NCBI GenBank assembly: GCA_027603065.1
Contig: JADGJP010000043.1
Location: 142,594 to 206,593, forward strand
Source: Geranomyces variabilis
Taxonomy: Eukaryota > Chytridiomycota > Chytridiomycetes > Spizellomycetales > Powellomycetaceae
Reading direction: 5' to 3'
Length of the DNA: 64,000 bases
This document shows positions 45,343-56,503 of the stretch, one piece after another. The notes beneath the pieces are model-generated. The model was not told the DNA's origin. It ran no database searches and saw nothing but the letters and a program-made list of their open reading frames with translations. The translations under genes were made by a program, and so were the position numbers. The stretch's first letter is position 1; every line of letters starts with the position of its first letter.

Positions 45343-46421
45343 AGCTCACTCGAGAACAGATGGACTGGTAGAATAGAAATTTTAGCTTTTAAATTTCCGC
45401 GCGGACAAGTGCTTCGCCCACATCTGGAATAGGAGTAGAACTGAGATCAGACAGCCCGAGATTATACGGCTCGTTTTAACCGCAACACCGTTCGGTCCTG
45501 TGAATCTACGTTGAGGGTTCATTATCGAGGCGGTGAGGATCACTCCCGCTTCTGCACAGCCGGCAAACTGATGACCGTCGAATGGCTGTCCCATGTCGTT
45601 CAGGCGGAGCCGGCAGCATGCATTCCATTGCCTCGCCCGTCCCCATACAATTTTTATACGATCCTCGCAACCGGTAGGTAGCCGGCCCGCGTCCGTCAGT
45701 CAAGTGATTCTGTGGCCCACACCATGGGATCTACGTTATGGGAAGACCGCTGGAATGACAAAACATGCCGTAGTTTACTGGTAAATAACACGTCCCGTTT
45801 TTTCTGGACAAGAGGGCGGTGCTGTGGCTCACGCAATCGAGCGTCAGAGCGCAACCTGGCTAACGCCTGAAGCCGCCGCCCGATCTTGGCTCAATGCCAG
45901 CCCCTAGCTCAAAAAAGCGCTCACGTGGCGCTGTCTCCGTGCCTCTTGAAAATGGGGATGAATTGAGAGTAGTTGGGAGAGGACAGGAGTGTCGTCTCCC
46001 ACACACGGGAACGGTCACTGTGACTCACTGTCCGACTTCCGCTTGCGAATGCGACAACTGGCTCAGCCGGCGGCGTTTCTACTGCCCGCGCGACGGTCAA
46101 AGTAATAACCAACATATACTTCCATTCTTACATGGTAACACCACCTAGTTGAGACTACACAACCTCATAACAACAATGCCTCCAAGCGCCCGTTGTTGCC
46201 ATGTCTTTTTCAAGTGACCACGTAATCTACGGGCCTCATCCGGAAATCAACCGATATTCCGTTTACCATGGACATCGTCTTCGTCCGTTTTGCGGAATAC
46301 CGTTTTTTCAAACTGGACGCGGAACGGCCCAGAAAAGTCGCTCCTACTCTGACCCCGGGCCGACGGGAACTGGTAGGCCTTTGCTACAGGCCTCTTTGCA
46401 GACTTTTCAACACCCGAAGGC
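45343..46421. other. Intergenic stretch, no gene seen
   Basis: Only short ORFs without motif support were seen on either strand, and no repeat partner elsewhere in the window was recognised. Confidence 0.45.
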
Positions 46422-47258
46422 TTGATAGATGAAAACCCCGAACACGGGATCGGTTTCTTGCAGGTTAGTCAGGAGTACGTTTTCGGCCTTGGAGACTACT
46501 CGAGCGGCGGCTGGCGTCCTGTCCGGGCTGGCGAAGAAGAGGGAGGCGCCCTAACCTTGGAGGATTTCGACGACCAGGAAAGCGACGAAGAGGTACCTTC
46601 GCCCACCCGCATCAGCGGCAACGCTCACGATCTGGACCACGATCCCGCGTACTGCATCGATGGCGCGTATGCTCTGACGGAAATAGATAGCGGCGGAGTA
46701 GGCGTTCTTGCTGTTCATCTGGGCTGTCTGCGCTTGGCTTGCGCTTGGACCGAAAAGGAGAGTGGTCAAGAGCTATTCACTCACCCTACCGGTGGCTGCA
46801 TTCTCCCATGCTCATGCCTATCACAAAGTTTCGGCCCGGGTATCAGAGACGACGAAGGGGCTTCCCGCGCCGAGATTAACCAAGAGCGGAAAGCCGCTGG
46901 ACTCTTTGATTTCCAACACTGCCAACTGGGACGGCATTCCCTGCATAAACAACCGTGGGATCCAAGCCCGGCACAAAACCGGTACTTTAGCGACCGCGCC
47001 AGATTCCACGGGGTCGACTTTGACGTCCCCTTTGAGATCATGAGATGGGATGATTGGTACAATGTGTACGAATTCACGCTGGAATACGGTTGCTCCACAA
47101 ATCGCCCGGCTTTCCACTTGCCCGACAAGGACGAGTGGGTTATGGCCCCCCCTGAGCGTTTTCCGAGTCTGCCTGCGCTGCCGAAATCCTCACGATCGCT
47201 ACAGTCGTTGCTGCTGTTACCGCCAGTGTCGGCGGCTGTCAATCGGCATCGTCGGTGA
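46422..47258 (+). other. Long ORF of unclear coding status (278 codons)
   Basis: The plus strand is open for 278 codons and gives an acidic, Gly/Pro-rich sequence (EEEGGALTLEDFDDQESDEE; PFEIMRWDDWYNVYEF) without a recognised domain. The opposite strand over the same bases also reads as plausible protein (MPSQLAVLEIKESSGFPLL; IYFRQSIRAIDAVRGIVV). I cannot decide which strand is coding, and either or both could be relics. Confidence 0.25.
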
Positions 47259-47271
47259 CAGCCTCACACCT

Positions 47272-47931
47272 TCACGCGAGCACCATCCTCGCAGTCAACC
47301 TTGGATCATTACAGACCGAAGGCACTCCGCAAATCAGGTCTTTGTGTGTGCGGCCGATACAAGCGACCTCGCTATGGCGCATCACTGCCCCGGAGCTTGG
47401 ATTGGCACCGTACATAGGGAGCGAAGCAAAAATGTCATTCGCAAAGCCAATTAAATACCGGTTCTGATCCAGGTTTCGCTCAAACGACAACCGTCCGCAC
47501 CCTTCAGACATAGCCGCCACCGCATCTTGTTCTGCTTTGTATGCTGTCTCGCCCGTCGCAGGCTTCCCGGCGAGAGTGCGACGCTTGTCTTGTTGCGCGA
47601 TGGCCGCATATTTTGCTTTGTTTCCGCGTGACCTGTCTGCTTCCATATTCTTTCGGATTTCCTTTGGAAGTGCAAGAACCGTAGGTAAGCTCCAAACAAA
47701 ATGAGATGCCACGTATTGCTCAGTCTCATCACTGTGGCTCTCAAACGGGTGACATCGGCAATGGCCTCAACGTCCGTTCCCAAGTCCGTCAGGAGGCGCG
47801 ACAAAGCTTTGGTCTCATCCGTTCCGACCGCCGTGAGACTTGCCGCCGCTTCGTTCAGAATCATTTTCATTTTCATGCACTTCACCGTCGCCTTCATTGC
47901 GGCATTAAACTTTGCCGATGATCGCAAGTAG
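47272..47931 (-). pseudogene. Fragmentary gene of unknown family
   Basis: Two overlapping minus-strand frames look coding in turn: first a helical AAMKATVKCMKMKMILNEAA with ALSRLLTDLGTDVEAIADV, then in another frame AEQDAVAAMSEGCGRL and RNLDQNRYLIGFANDIF to a stop at 47272. A frame change near 47700 could be an intron (GTGGCATC) or a lesion. No family recognised. Confidence 0.3.
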
Positions 47932-48377
47932 TCGAGCGTAGCGACAACCGACTTTTTAGTGACGCATAGCAGTTGCTCGTGCGTGCGTCACAATCTCGTT
48001 TGTTCCCAAGTATCCAGGTTCCCCACGCCTTGAACAGGCTTGCCTCCAACGTCATCCGCGGCAAGACCCTCGCTTCCCTGTGCTTCTGGCCATTGACGAT
48101 TCTAACTCGGGAGCATCCACGCGTTCAGCAATGAAGGTCCTCGTCGTGCAGCACGAGCTTCTCATGTTGGCGCTGTTCCGCGTGGCGTGTTCCGTCTTTG
48201 CGTGATGCTATGCATATTGCCCGTGAGTGCAGCGGGAGGGAAGGGAGTGCCGGCCGTCAATCCTGCGGCAAAGTACCGGGTGCAAGCGAAGGGGATGGGT
48301 CACGACGCGAGAGAGCCACCTGTTATAGATACGGTACTCTGACGAACCCCGAGTGACGGCCCCGCAATAATACTCCA

Positions 48378-48674
48378 ATGCCCCCAAAACTCGACGAGCG
48401 TAAACCGCGATACCGCATTGACGTCACCGCGGCAACAGAGCTATTGCGCAACGACAAACTGCTGCTCGCAACGGTTGGAACGTGCGCTGATTGTGGTGAC
48501 AGTGCACGGTTCATGGCAAAAGGCGCAAAGGTAGCGTGTACCGACGCTGAACTGGCCGCGCAGCTGGGATTGGTGTCAAATGGGCACCCGTCTGGGCAGC
48601 AGTGGACAATAAACTCAATAGAAGCTGTCATGCTGGAAGCGGAGCGTCTCCGGATGACCTTCTGGGGTCGTTAG
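48378..48674 (+). CDS. Small hypothetical protein overlapping a dispersed repeat
   Basis: An ATG-started ORF of 98 aa with a CxxC (GTCADCGDSARF) and a polar helical C-terminus (EAVMLEAERLRMTFW). The last third is encoded by a repeat that also occurs at 53612, where no similar ORF leads into it. That suggests either a repeat-derived C-terminus or a chance ORF. No named family. Confidence 0.3.
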   Translation: MPPKLDERKPRYRIDVTAATELLRNDKLLLATVGTCADCGDSARFMAKGAKVACTDAELAAQLGLVSNGHPSGQQWTINSIEAVMLEAERLRMTFWGR

Positions 48675-48753
48675 CAGGTACAGTACGTTAGGTCCGAACG
48701 CGCCCGCCATCTAGGATTCCTAACCATTTTAGCGCTCATCCTCACCAGCGCGG
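48616..48753. repeat. Dispersed repeat, copy 1 (~138 bp)
   Basis: From CAATAGAAGCTGTCATGCTG to CCAGCGCGG it matches 53612-53755 at roughly 85-90 percent by eye, including CCATCTAGGATTCCTAACCA. Confidence 0.85.
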
Positions 48754-48950
48754 GCGACAGTCTTATGTGAGCGACCACAGTGCTCATGCTCACTCTCTCG
48801 AACCTCCTGAACTCAGCTCACTGCTCCCTGCACATTCGTCCCCGCTGCGCCACTTCCGCTTGCACACCCTGTGAGAGCCGAGACTCAACGGCCCGGCGGG
48901 CACTTGACTTGTTTTCTTAGCTAGACCCCTGCTCTTCTAATATCCCAACC

Positions 48951-49877
48951 ATGGTGAACTTCAATATCAATGCCATCAGGGCCCTTATGAGACGCCGTCA
49001 GGCGCGACAACGTAATCATCTCGGTGAAGAGCTGTTTGAAATCGACCGGATCAGGAGGCGTATGGAACGCTGCGGCCGACCCAAAGCCAACTGCGGTTTG
49101 CACCGACGATGTCCTGAACTCGGGGAAGAGCAGAAGGCAGAGTCCGGCGGCGAGACCGCTATCGACACGACGGACGATGCAGCATCCACTGTAGACAACT
49201 CACCATCTTTCGCCACGCTACCAACTGAGATATGGCTTATCATCATTGCATGGTTGGCACCCTCCTTCAACGAACCAGAGCGCCACTTAGTTAACTTGGG
49301 ACAGAGTTGTAGACGCATGAAGTCTCTCGTCGCACCAAAACTGTACTTCCACACAGCGTTTTACTCCCATAGCTGTCTGCGGCACTTTGCAGACACGGTC
49401 GCATCTAATCCCGGGATGGCCGGGCAAGTGCGACACTTTACGGACAATGTTGACGAACTCCATGCACACCATCTGCGACGTATTTGCGGCGCTTGCTCAA
49501 ACCTCTTGAGTTTGCACTTGGGTCGCTGTTCAAATCTCACCGACAAGGCTCTACGCGACGTCACCTATCGATCTACGCGCCTGAAGGCGCTCACTATTCA
49601 AGAAGCCGATGGGATAACGGACGAGGGCCTCATGAGCGTGGGCAAACGCTGTGCGTCGCTTGAATATTTAAACGTCTGCAATGTGGTGCATATTACGGGC
49701 CGATCGATTGTTGCCATTGTAGACGGATGCCCACTTCTGCGCGGCGTCATTCTGCGCGGCTGCAGACGCATCGCAGCTCGGTCCATCCAATATCTGATGC
49801 TTAAAGCTACGCATCTTCGGGAGCTCACTTTGATTGACTGCGATGACCTTTGGTTGAAGGTCTACTGTAAACAGTAG
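48951..49877 (+). CDS. F-box/LRR (AMN1-like) protein
   Basis: A single exon of 308 aa. A basic N-terminus and an acidic Ser/Thr linker precede an F-box at about 85-130 (FATLPTEIWLIIIAWLAPS, then LVNLGQSCRRMKSLVAPKLY). Cysteine-containing LRRs follow (CSNLLSLHLGRCSNLTDKAL, SLEYLNVCNVVHITGRSI, LRGVILRGCRRIAARSIQYL). This is the F-box plus LRR-CC type that recruits substrates to SCF ubiquitin ligases. The LRR array is short (about six units) and stops at LKVYCKQ, so the C-terminus may be truncated compared with longer relatives. Confidence 0.85.
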   Translation: MVNFNINAIRALMRRRQARQRNHLGEELFEIDRIRRRMERCGRPKANCGLHRRCPELGEEQKAESGGETAIDTTDDAASTVDNSPSFATLPTEIWLIIIAWLAPSFNEPERHLVNLGQSCRRMKSLVAPKLYFHTAFYSHSCLRHFADTVASNPGMAGQVRHFTDNVDELHAHHLRRICGACSNLLSLHLGRCSNLTDKALRDVTYRSTRLKALTIQEADGITDEGLMSVGKRCASLEYLNVCNVVHITGRSIVAIVDGCPLLRGVILRGCRRIAARSIQYLMLKATHLRELTLIDCDDLWLKVYCKQ

Positions 49878-50101
49878 AGTCTGTCTCACGTTTGAAGCCC
49901 CTCGCCACAATAAGTGCTGCGCAGCAGCTGTCGGTCTGCGGATCTATACTATTGTAGGCGAGCGGCTGAAGGTGTTCCATAAAGAGGTGCATGTGTCTCA
50001 GGTCCTATCTAATTCCTGCGACAAACGAGTGAAAACTTGAAGCAGCAGCAGCAGCAGCTCCGCGACTGCCTCCTCGCCTTCACATCTTGTAACGCTTCAA
50101 T

Positions 50102-52822
50102 ATGTTTGCTCAGCACCCCTTGCTGTTCCCAGCGATCCTCGCCGATGTCGCAAGACTCTCAAAGGACTACGAGGTCACCCTCAACCTGGCCCGAACGTCC
50201 AGCTCCGTGTACCACGCCATCGGCTCTCGGACTCTGCTCCGTCTTGCGTTGCAACATTACGTGCTGAGTTCGCAATTTCGTTCGCTGCATCCCATTCCAG
50301 ATAGCAGGTAAGTGGCCACTGCTCCCCTCTCTACCGCACCTGCTGACCCGTTCCCCGTAGGATGCTCGAGGCGTGCATCTGTCTCGCCTCAGACTTTCCA
50401 GAGACTCTCTCAAAATTTATGCTCGAACAAGCCTTTGAGCGTGCAGTCTGGCACCGGAACCTTCCAGTCGCCCGATGGGTATACCAGCACGACCCGGACG
50501 TTGTCCTCAAGCTCGTCCGTCTCCAACATCCGCCGGAGATGGTCGGGGGCGGAGAATCGGTGGAACGTCTGGAGTCTCGCTGCTACCTGGTTCGCTTTGC
50601 TATCATGGACTGGCTGGACGGTGTCAAGTGGCTCGTGGAGGAACTGGGATTTGATCCCTGCGATCCCCGGTACCTCAAAGCGGACGCCGATCTGGACGAA
50701 GAGGTGGAGCGCAACTGGTACGAACTTTATGGACATCTCGGTTGCGACGGAGGGGGATACGAGTTTCACCCCAACGACACCTGGAGGGTCAAATCGCCGC
50801 TCCAGGGGGCTTTCCTCATGAAGTCCTACGAGTGCGCTGTCTGGCTCTCCAACTGGTGTGCCGACCACTGCAAACTCCTCGATCAAGAGCATAGTGATTC
50901 AGAGGGTGGATCCCAAAGCGGAAACAAGGACGCGGACACTGAATCCGAAAGCGGAGGTGAGGACGACTATGAGTCAGAAGTGGAGGAGAATGATTCGGAC
51001 GGCAACGAGTCTCTTGAAGGGAAGCCTGCGGACGGGTTGAAATGGAACAGGAAAGCAAAGATCATCGACGGCATCATTTGGTGTGGCCGCGCTGGCACAC
51101 CGTCGCAGCTGCTGGAGCTGATCCCAGCAAGATACTGCGAGGAGTCGCAGTCGGTGACGGAGTGGGCTCAGAGCACACTCAAGCTCTTTGACTGGTTCTT
51201 GCCACATTGCAACATCAACCGGGCAAACTGGGCACCCCGTCTGGTCCTAGTGGCCCTTGCCGGGTGCTCCATTGCTGTCATGAAGTACGTCACAGGCTTC
51301 TTCGACGGCCCCGTTTTGTTGGGCTGCGAGTTAGACATAGTGAGTTCTGTCCATGAGGTCGACAGCAGCCGGTTCTGGAGGACTCACGAGGGAGGCCAAC
51401 ACACTTTCAACCCCGAAATGCACGGGCTTGCGCAGGATGTCCTCATATACTTGGTCGGCAAGATTCATGAAGACGAGCCCAAGCTCCAGAAACAGTTGCT
51501 GGACGGAGCCAGAGTGGCCATCGAGCTCGGACTGGACGAGTTTCTCGAGTACTTGTGGCCGAGGGTCAGCGACGCTCTCGCCGCCGATCCCCTCCCAACT
51601 GTGGAAGCCTTGATGCGGCGAGGCAACAACGACCGGGACGAGTCCTTATTGGAAGACCGTGACTTCGCTATTTTGGAGCGGGTCGCCGGTATCATCGACC
51701 TCCGACCCCACGCTGCAAGACTTTTCGACATCCGCAACAAAACATTCGACCCCGCAGGTCGCCAGGGTATCGAACGTCTGAAGAACTTTGTCAAGGACCG
51801 TCTTAACTATAATCCTGAAGCCAGACAACTAATGGCGTTTGCGTCGCGCCACAGGCCATGCCGACGCTGAGGCTAAGGCAAGGGCTGTCGTGCTTACTAG
51901 CAACCCTTACGTCATCAAGCAGGCCGGCGATTGGCATGCCAATGAGGACCCACTTCTCTGGATGCTTGAAGCCCTGACGGGGGACGACGCCGACATGGCC
52001 CTGCGTCTGTCGAGCGCCAAACGAGCCATCGACCGCGGCTTTGTAAAGGATTTTAAACATCTTTCTCCGCACGTGGGCCACGTCCTCGCCGCCGATCCGG
52101 AAGGGACGCTCAAGCTGTTGAAGGTTGACGACCGTTACAGCGAAATCAAGGTGGCGATGCTGGACGCCGTGGCCGCTGTTCCAATCGATCTCGGGCCCGT
52201 CGCCGACTCGATCCTGGAGAAGGTCATCTCAAACACATGGTACAGAGGCAACGGGTCCAGTCGACTCGCGATCCTCGAGTGGGTTCACACCCATCTCGGA
52301 TACGACCTCGCATGCCGCGACGGCTGGCTGATCGTCGCCTGCCTCGGTGAGTTTGGAATCTTCCCGGAGTCTGTCGAGTACCTGGTGGCCAACGGAGTGG
52401 AGATCAATCGAGCCGTCTCCACCGACATGCTCTGGAGGATCCGAGACAACGTGTTTCTCGAGAACGTCAAGTGGTTGCGTGAGAACGCAGAAGCCGACTT
52501 GCGCATCCACGGGAAGGAACTCCTCATTCGCGCATGCGACGGACACGACCAGAAGTTGGTCCTGTACCTGGGAGAGCAGCTCGGGTTTGACCTCTACCGC
52601 GTGGACGACGACGCACCGGTGAAGGCAGCGCTTGCAGCTGAAGGGTACGGCACGTCTAAAGATCGCGTCGTCGAGGTCCTGCACTCGCACGGCGTGCCTT
52701 TCGACATTGACGACATGTCCGAGCTCGAGGAGTGGGACGAGGATAGTTACCTGAAGCAACATAAGATTGGAGCTGGATGCACGTGCGTTGCCGATTACGA
52801 GGCGCGAAGTCTGAATTTGTAG
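50102..52822 (+). CDS. Large F-box-like / ankyrin-like repeat protein
   Basis: Three exons, 50102-50307, 50361-51766 and 51855-52822, give 859 aa. The F-box-like N-terminus is LLFPAILADVARLSKDYEVT-LNLARTS. A block shared with the gene at 54894 follows: FERAVWHRNLPVARWVYQHD, WLDGVKWLVEELGFDPCD, SPLQGAFLMKSYECAVWLSN then WCADHC. A highly acidic Ser/Asp/Glu stretch (about 260-300) interrupts it. The C-terminal third has ankyrin-like helix pairs (LLIRACDGHDQKLVLYLGEQ, FPESVEYLVANGVEINRAV). The second intron (GGTATCG donor, CACAG acceptor) is inferred because it joins two long frames in phase; without it there would be a frameshift. It is probably an SCF substrate receptor. Confidence 0.75.
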
Positions 52823-54893
52823 GACACTATTGGCGTATCAGCAGCGGTTAGGATAGCGATATTAACTGTGATTGTAGACTATATAGAGGCCGAGCCATAG
52901 AGAATAGGAATAAGAGTTTAGGAGTGACAAAGAACCGAAGACTTAGTCACATGAGGCCAAACCCCTCGGCGTTTTCGATGGCCGTGACGGGACGATCCTT
53001 TGGAGTGGCCTCTAATTGCTCAACTCTGGTTCCTCATCGCCCCGCTAACTGTTGTGCGTAGAAACGTCGTACGAGGCGTTTGTTACTGTGACATCTGATT
53101 GCTGGTTCCTCGTTGCTCCGCTAACTGTTGCAAAAACTTGTATCTATCTACTCAATGCGCTCGTATTATTTTTATCATATCAGACAAAACAGCCCGCTGT
53201 CGTCGTTCCTTCTATGATACCTTGGCCCTCCCACTATCTCTCTTCGGTTCTCTAACTGTATCCTAGTATATTCCTCCGCCGCGCCCCTCGCGGACCTCGG
53301 CGCGCGAGGCTCGTGGTCGAGGTCGCCGAACGGCCCGCGCTCGCCTTAGATCGTTTCGTGCGTGCCCTCTGAAGAGACCGTGTCTCCACCCGCGAGGGGT
53401 ATCTCCAGCCGCCGCCTTCTCCTCCACGGCCCCTGCCACCGCCGCCTTCCCCCTCACCGCTGGTGCCGCCGCTGGGCCCGCCCTCACCGCCGTCACCGCC
53501 AGGGTGGCCACCTTCGCCGCCGCCAGCGCCGGGTTTGCCGGTGCACTCGTCCCCGAAACCTCGCTTGCTCTTGCATCCCGCCTACGCGACTGGGGCAATT
53601 TGTTGTCCACCCAATAGAAGCTTTCATGCTGGAAGCGGAGCGCCTCCGGATGACGTTCTGGGCTGAGCTGTCGTGGCAGGTACAGTACGTTGGGTCCGAA
53701 TGCGCCCGCCATCTAGGATTCCTAACCATTTTCGCGCGCATCCTTACCAGCGCGGAAGCCAAAGGGGTTGTACATCCTTTCGTATTGCATAATCAAAAGA
53801 CAACATACGGAGTTATCATTGCCGGATTTGCTTGAGCCGGTTGGCGCGCGCGCCGTTTGTAGCTGGACACCGTCAAGCCTCAAAGATGCCGCACGAGCCG
53901 AAAACCGCACTGGGTAGTGAATGTAGCCTCCCCTCATTGCCTCGCGATATAGACAAGGAATCCGTCGAGGTCCACGCACGTGAATAAACAAGCCCAAAAC
54001 TCAGCCGGTGTGCTTGCGGCAAGCAAGGCCCGTTGTAAACATAAATATTGTTCGGACGCAACGCTTGGAAGCCCCGTACTCCTCAGGGACTGAATGCCTT
54101 GCTAAGCACGGCACTTCTGGCCAAGTGTTTGAAAAGTCACAAGAGGCGGGACACGTCTGGTGGACATAAGTAAGATTTATCGGCCATCCGACGGGGGGCC
54201 AGACCTGTGGAATCTACCAACTATTAGCTCCGTGCCTCAGATACCTATCTAAGCGCAATATGAATGTCTGTCCCTGGCAATTCCCTTGCCACGCGCGGCG
54301 GCTGCTCGGCCCTATGCATCCCCAGTACCAGTCTGCCCTTATTTCTCCTTTTACGAGTGGCTAATACCAGTAGCGGCCGCAATAATTGCAACAACATTGC
54401 GAGGGGCACGCTTTCAAATCATGTGACCGACGCAGTCAAAGCATCAGTAACATGACTGAAGCAGACAGAACAAGCGACACACATGACCTGTTCTTTTCTA
54501 GCGAGAGAATCGCATGGAGGTGTGGACTCTCAGTTAAGTCACACACCCAAGAATATACTCTATTGTTTCACCTCGCACCCTTTCTCCTCCTAATGTCCTA
54601 AATAAATGCCTGTATGATGCTCAAAACCCTCGCGCGACTCCGACAACCGCATTCCGTGCTACAACTGTGAAATCTGGCGTCATCTGATGAAGGAAAGAAA
54701 ATGGGACTAACACCAAGCACTCTTTACAGGCGACCCCGACAGGCCTGGCAAGTTCTGCTCTGAGTTCTGCTCGACGGGGTCTGCACGGGCGCGAGCGACC
54801 TAATTCTAGCATAGCAAAATATCTCGAGAGTTTCAAGGTTCGCCGCAGAGAGCACAGCACAGAATTGCTTCCTCATGACCCGGAAATTCCAAA
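52823..54893. other. Intergenic stretch with GC-rich block and a dispersed repeat
   Basis: No gene is supported. 53270-53560 is GC-rich and proline/arginine-codon biased in all frames, which creates spurious ORFs. 53612-53755 is a dispersed repeat. The rest is AT-richer without features. Confidence 0.5.
53612..53755. repeat. Dispersed repeat, copy 2 (~144 bp)
   Basis: Partner of 48616-48753 in the same orientation, five kilobases apart. It has no ORF entering from the left comparable to copy 1. Confidence 0.85.
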
Positions 54894-56503
54894 ATGACCT
54901 CGAGCCCATCCCAGCTCTTCTCAGAGCGCTCACCCCGGCTCTTCCCAGAGATCCTCGCTAGAGTCGCCCAGTTCGCAGACTTCGCCGATGCCCTCAACCT
55001 CGCCTGCGCTTCCCGCGAGACCTATGCGGCAGTCGGCTCCCGCACACTCTGCTACCGCCTTGTCCACCGCTGGTTTTCTCAAAACTCAGACGGCCCGTAC
55101 CTCTTTGAATGTTACCAGTCATGGATCCCCGCCCACATGTAAGAACAACCCCTGACTATCCGCCCGCCACTGCCTTTCCTGGTCCTGACTTCTCTTCCAG
55201 GTACCTCGACGTCGTGTCGGCCATGGTCCTCGCTTACGGGAAGGAGAGTGCCCTGCACAACTTCGAGCTCATCCTCTCTCGCGCCGCCCAGCTCAAAGAC
55301 ATGGCTATCGTCCGCTTTGTTTACGACCAGGGGCCCGAGTTTCTGCGCGAACATCTTCGCCGCACTCTCGACGAGGAAGAGTACAACCGCGACCACACGT
55401 GGTGGCTCGTGGCATTTGCCATACGAGGCTTTGTCGACGGCGTCAAGTGGCTGGTCGAGGATATGGGCCACAGCCCCTGTGACCTGGTATATCTCACCGA
55501 CGTAGAGCGCAACCCGTTTCAGAACATGATCGGGTATGACTGGTCGCCGTTCCGCCTCACCGTGCGCTCGCCCCGGGAAGCCGCGCTGCTGGCCTCCGAG
55601 TACGACGTCGTCGTCTACCTGGAGGACTGGTGCGCCGACAACTGCCCGGGAGGCGACGCCTGCGGAGGCCGCCCCCGCCATGCATTCAAGTACGCAGCAG
55701 CGTTCTACGGACCCGTTTCGCTGTGCCGCATCGCCCAGTGGGACATTGACACGGTCGACATCCTCGAGTTCATCCACCCCTGCATCCCGGCCTCCCACTC
55801 CAATGGCTGGATTATCGAAGTCATGGACGAGGCTGGCCGAAGTGGCTCGCTCCCCGTCATCAAGCTCCTGATCGACTGGTACGGCGAGCCGCTGGACCCC
55901 GGCTACCTCCCCCTCGACACCGCTCCCCTGGGCCAGTACCAGCGCTTCAGTTACCGCGGCCAGTCTGGTCGTGCCCCAGACGCCACCATGCGTGACCGCT
56001 GCGAGGATGTCCTCATCCACCTCCTGGAAATCATGGTTGAGAGCCCTGACGAGCTGCAAGGCTGGCGCGCCCATGCCCAGATTTATGCCCTGCGTGAACA
56101 GCTCGTCCGTGTCCTCGCCTTCCTGGCCCCGTTTGTCGGCAACCGCCTCACCCTCCCTGCCGCCCTTGACGAGCTGTTCGACGAAATCTACCCGTTCCGC
56201 AAATCTTTGCTGCAACACCTTGCTGCACTGTCCCTGGACATTGCCCCGTACGCCGAGCGGATATTGGTGCACAACCAGGATTGCTGGACCGCGGGGCGGA
56301 ACGAGGACAAGGCGGACCTGCTGGCGTACTTGCATGACCTTGCCCAATGGGATCTGGCTGTGGACGACGTGGGACTGCGCTTGGTCGAGATGTACGGACG
56401 ACACTCTGACTGGAAGGACGAGCGCCGCGCGTGCCTCGAGTACCTGCGGAACAATGGGGCGCCGGCCCCCGAAAAGGGTTGGGCGGCTTTGATCGGCGGT
56501 TAA
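54894..56503 (+). CDS. F-box-like / ankyrin-like repeat protein
   Basis: Two exons, 54894-55138 and 55201-56503, join in phase 2 and give 515 aa. The F-box-like part is LFPEILARVAQFADFADALN. Shared blocks with the 50102 gene are VDGVKWLVEDMGHSPCDLVY and SPREAALLASEYDVVVYLED-WCADNC, so the two are paralogues. The remaining repeats (LPVIKLLIDWYGEPLDPGYL) are ankyrin-like. Codon use is strongly GC-biased in third positions and the opposite strand is therefore also open. The plus strand is preferred because of its splice sites and paralogue matches. Confidence 0.78.

Noticed and set aside
53263-53712. 149-codon minus-strand ORF rich in Ala, Gly and Arg
   Set aside because: The GC-rich block is open in several frames, has no motif and runs into a dispersed repeat.
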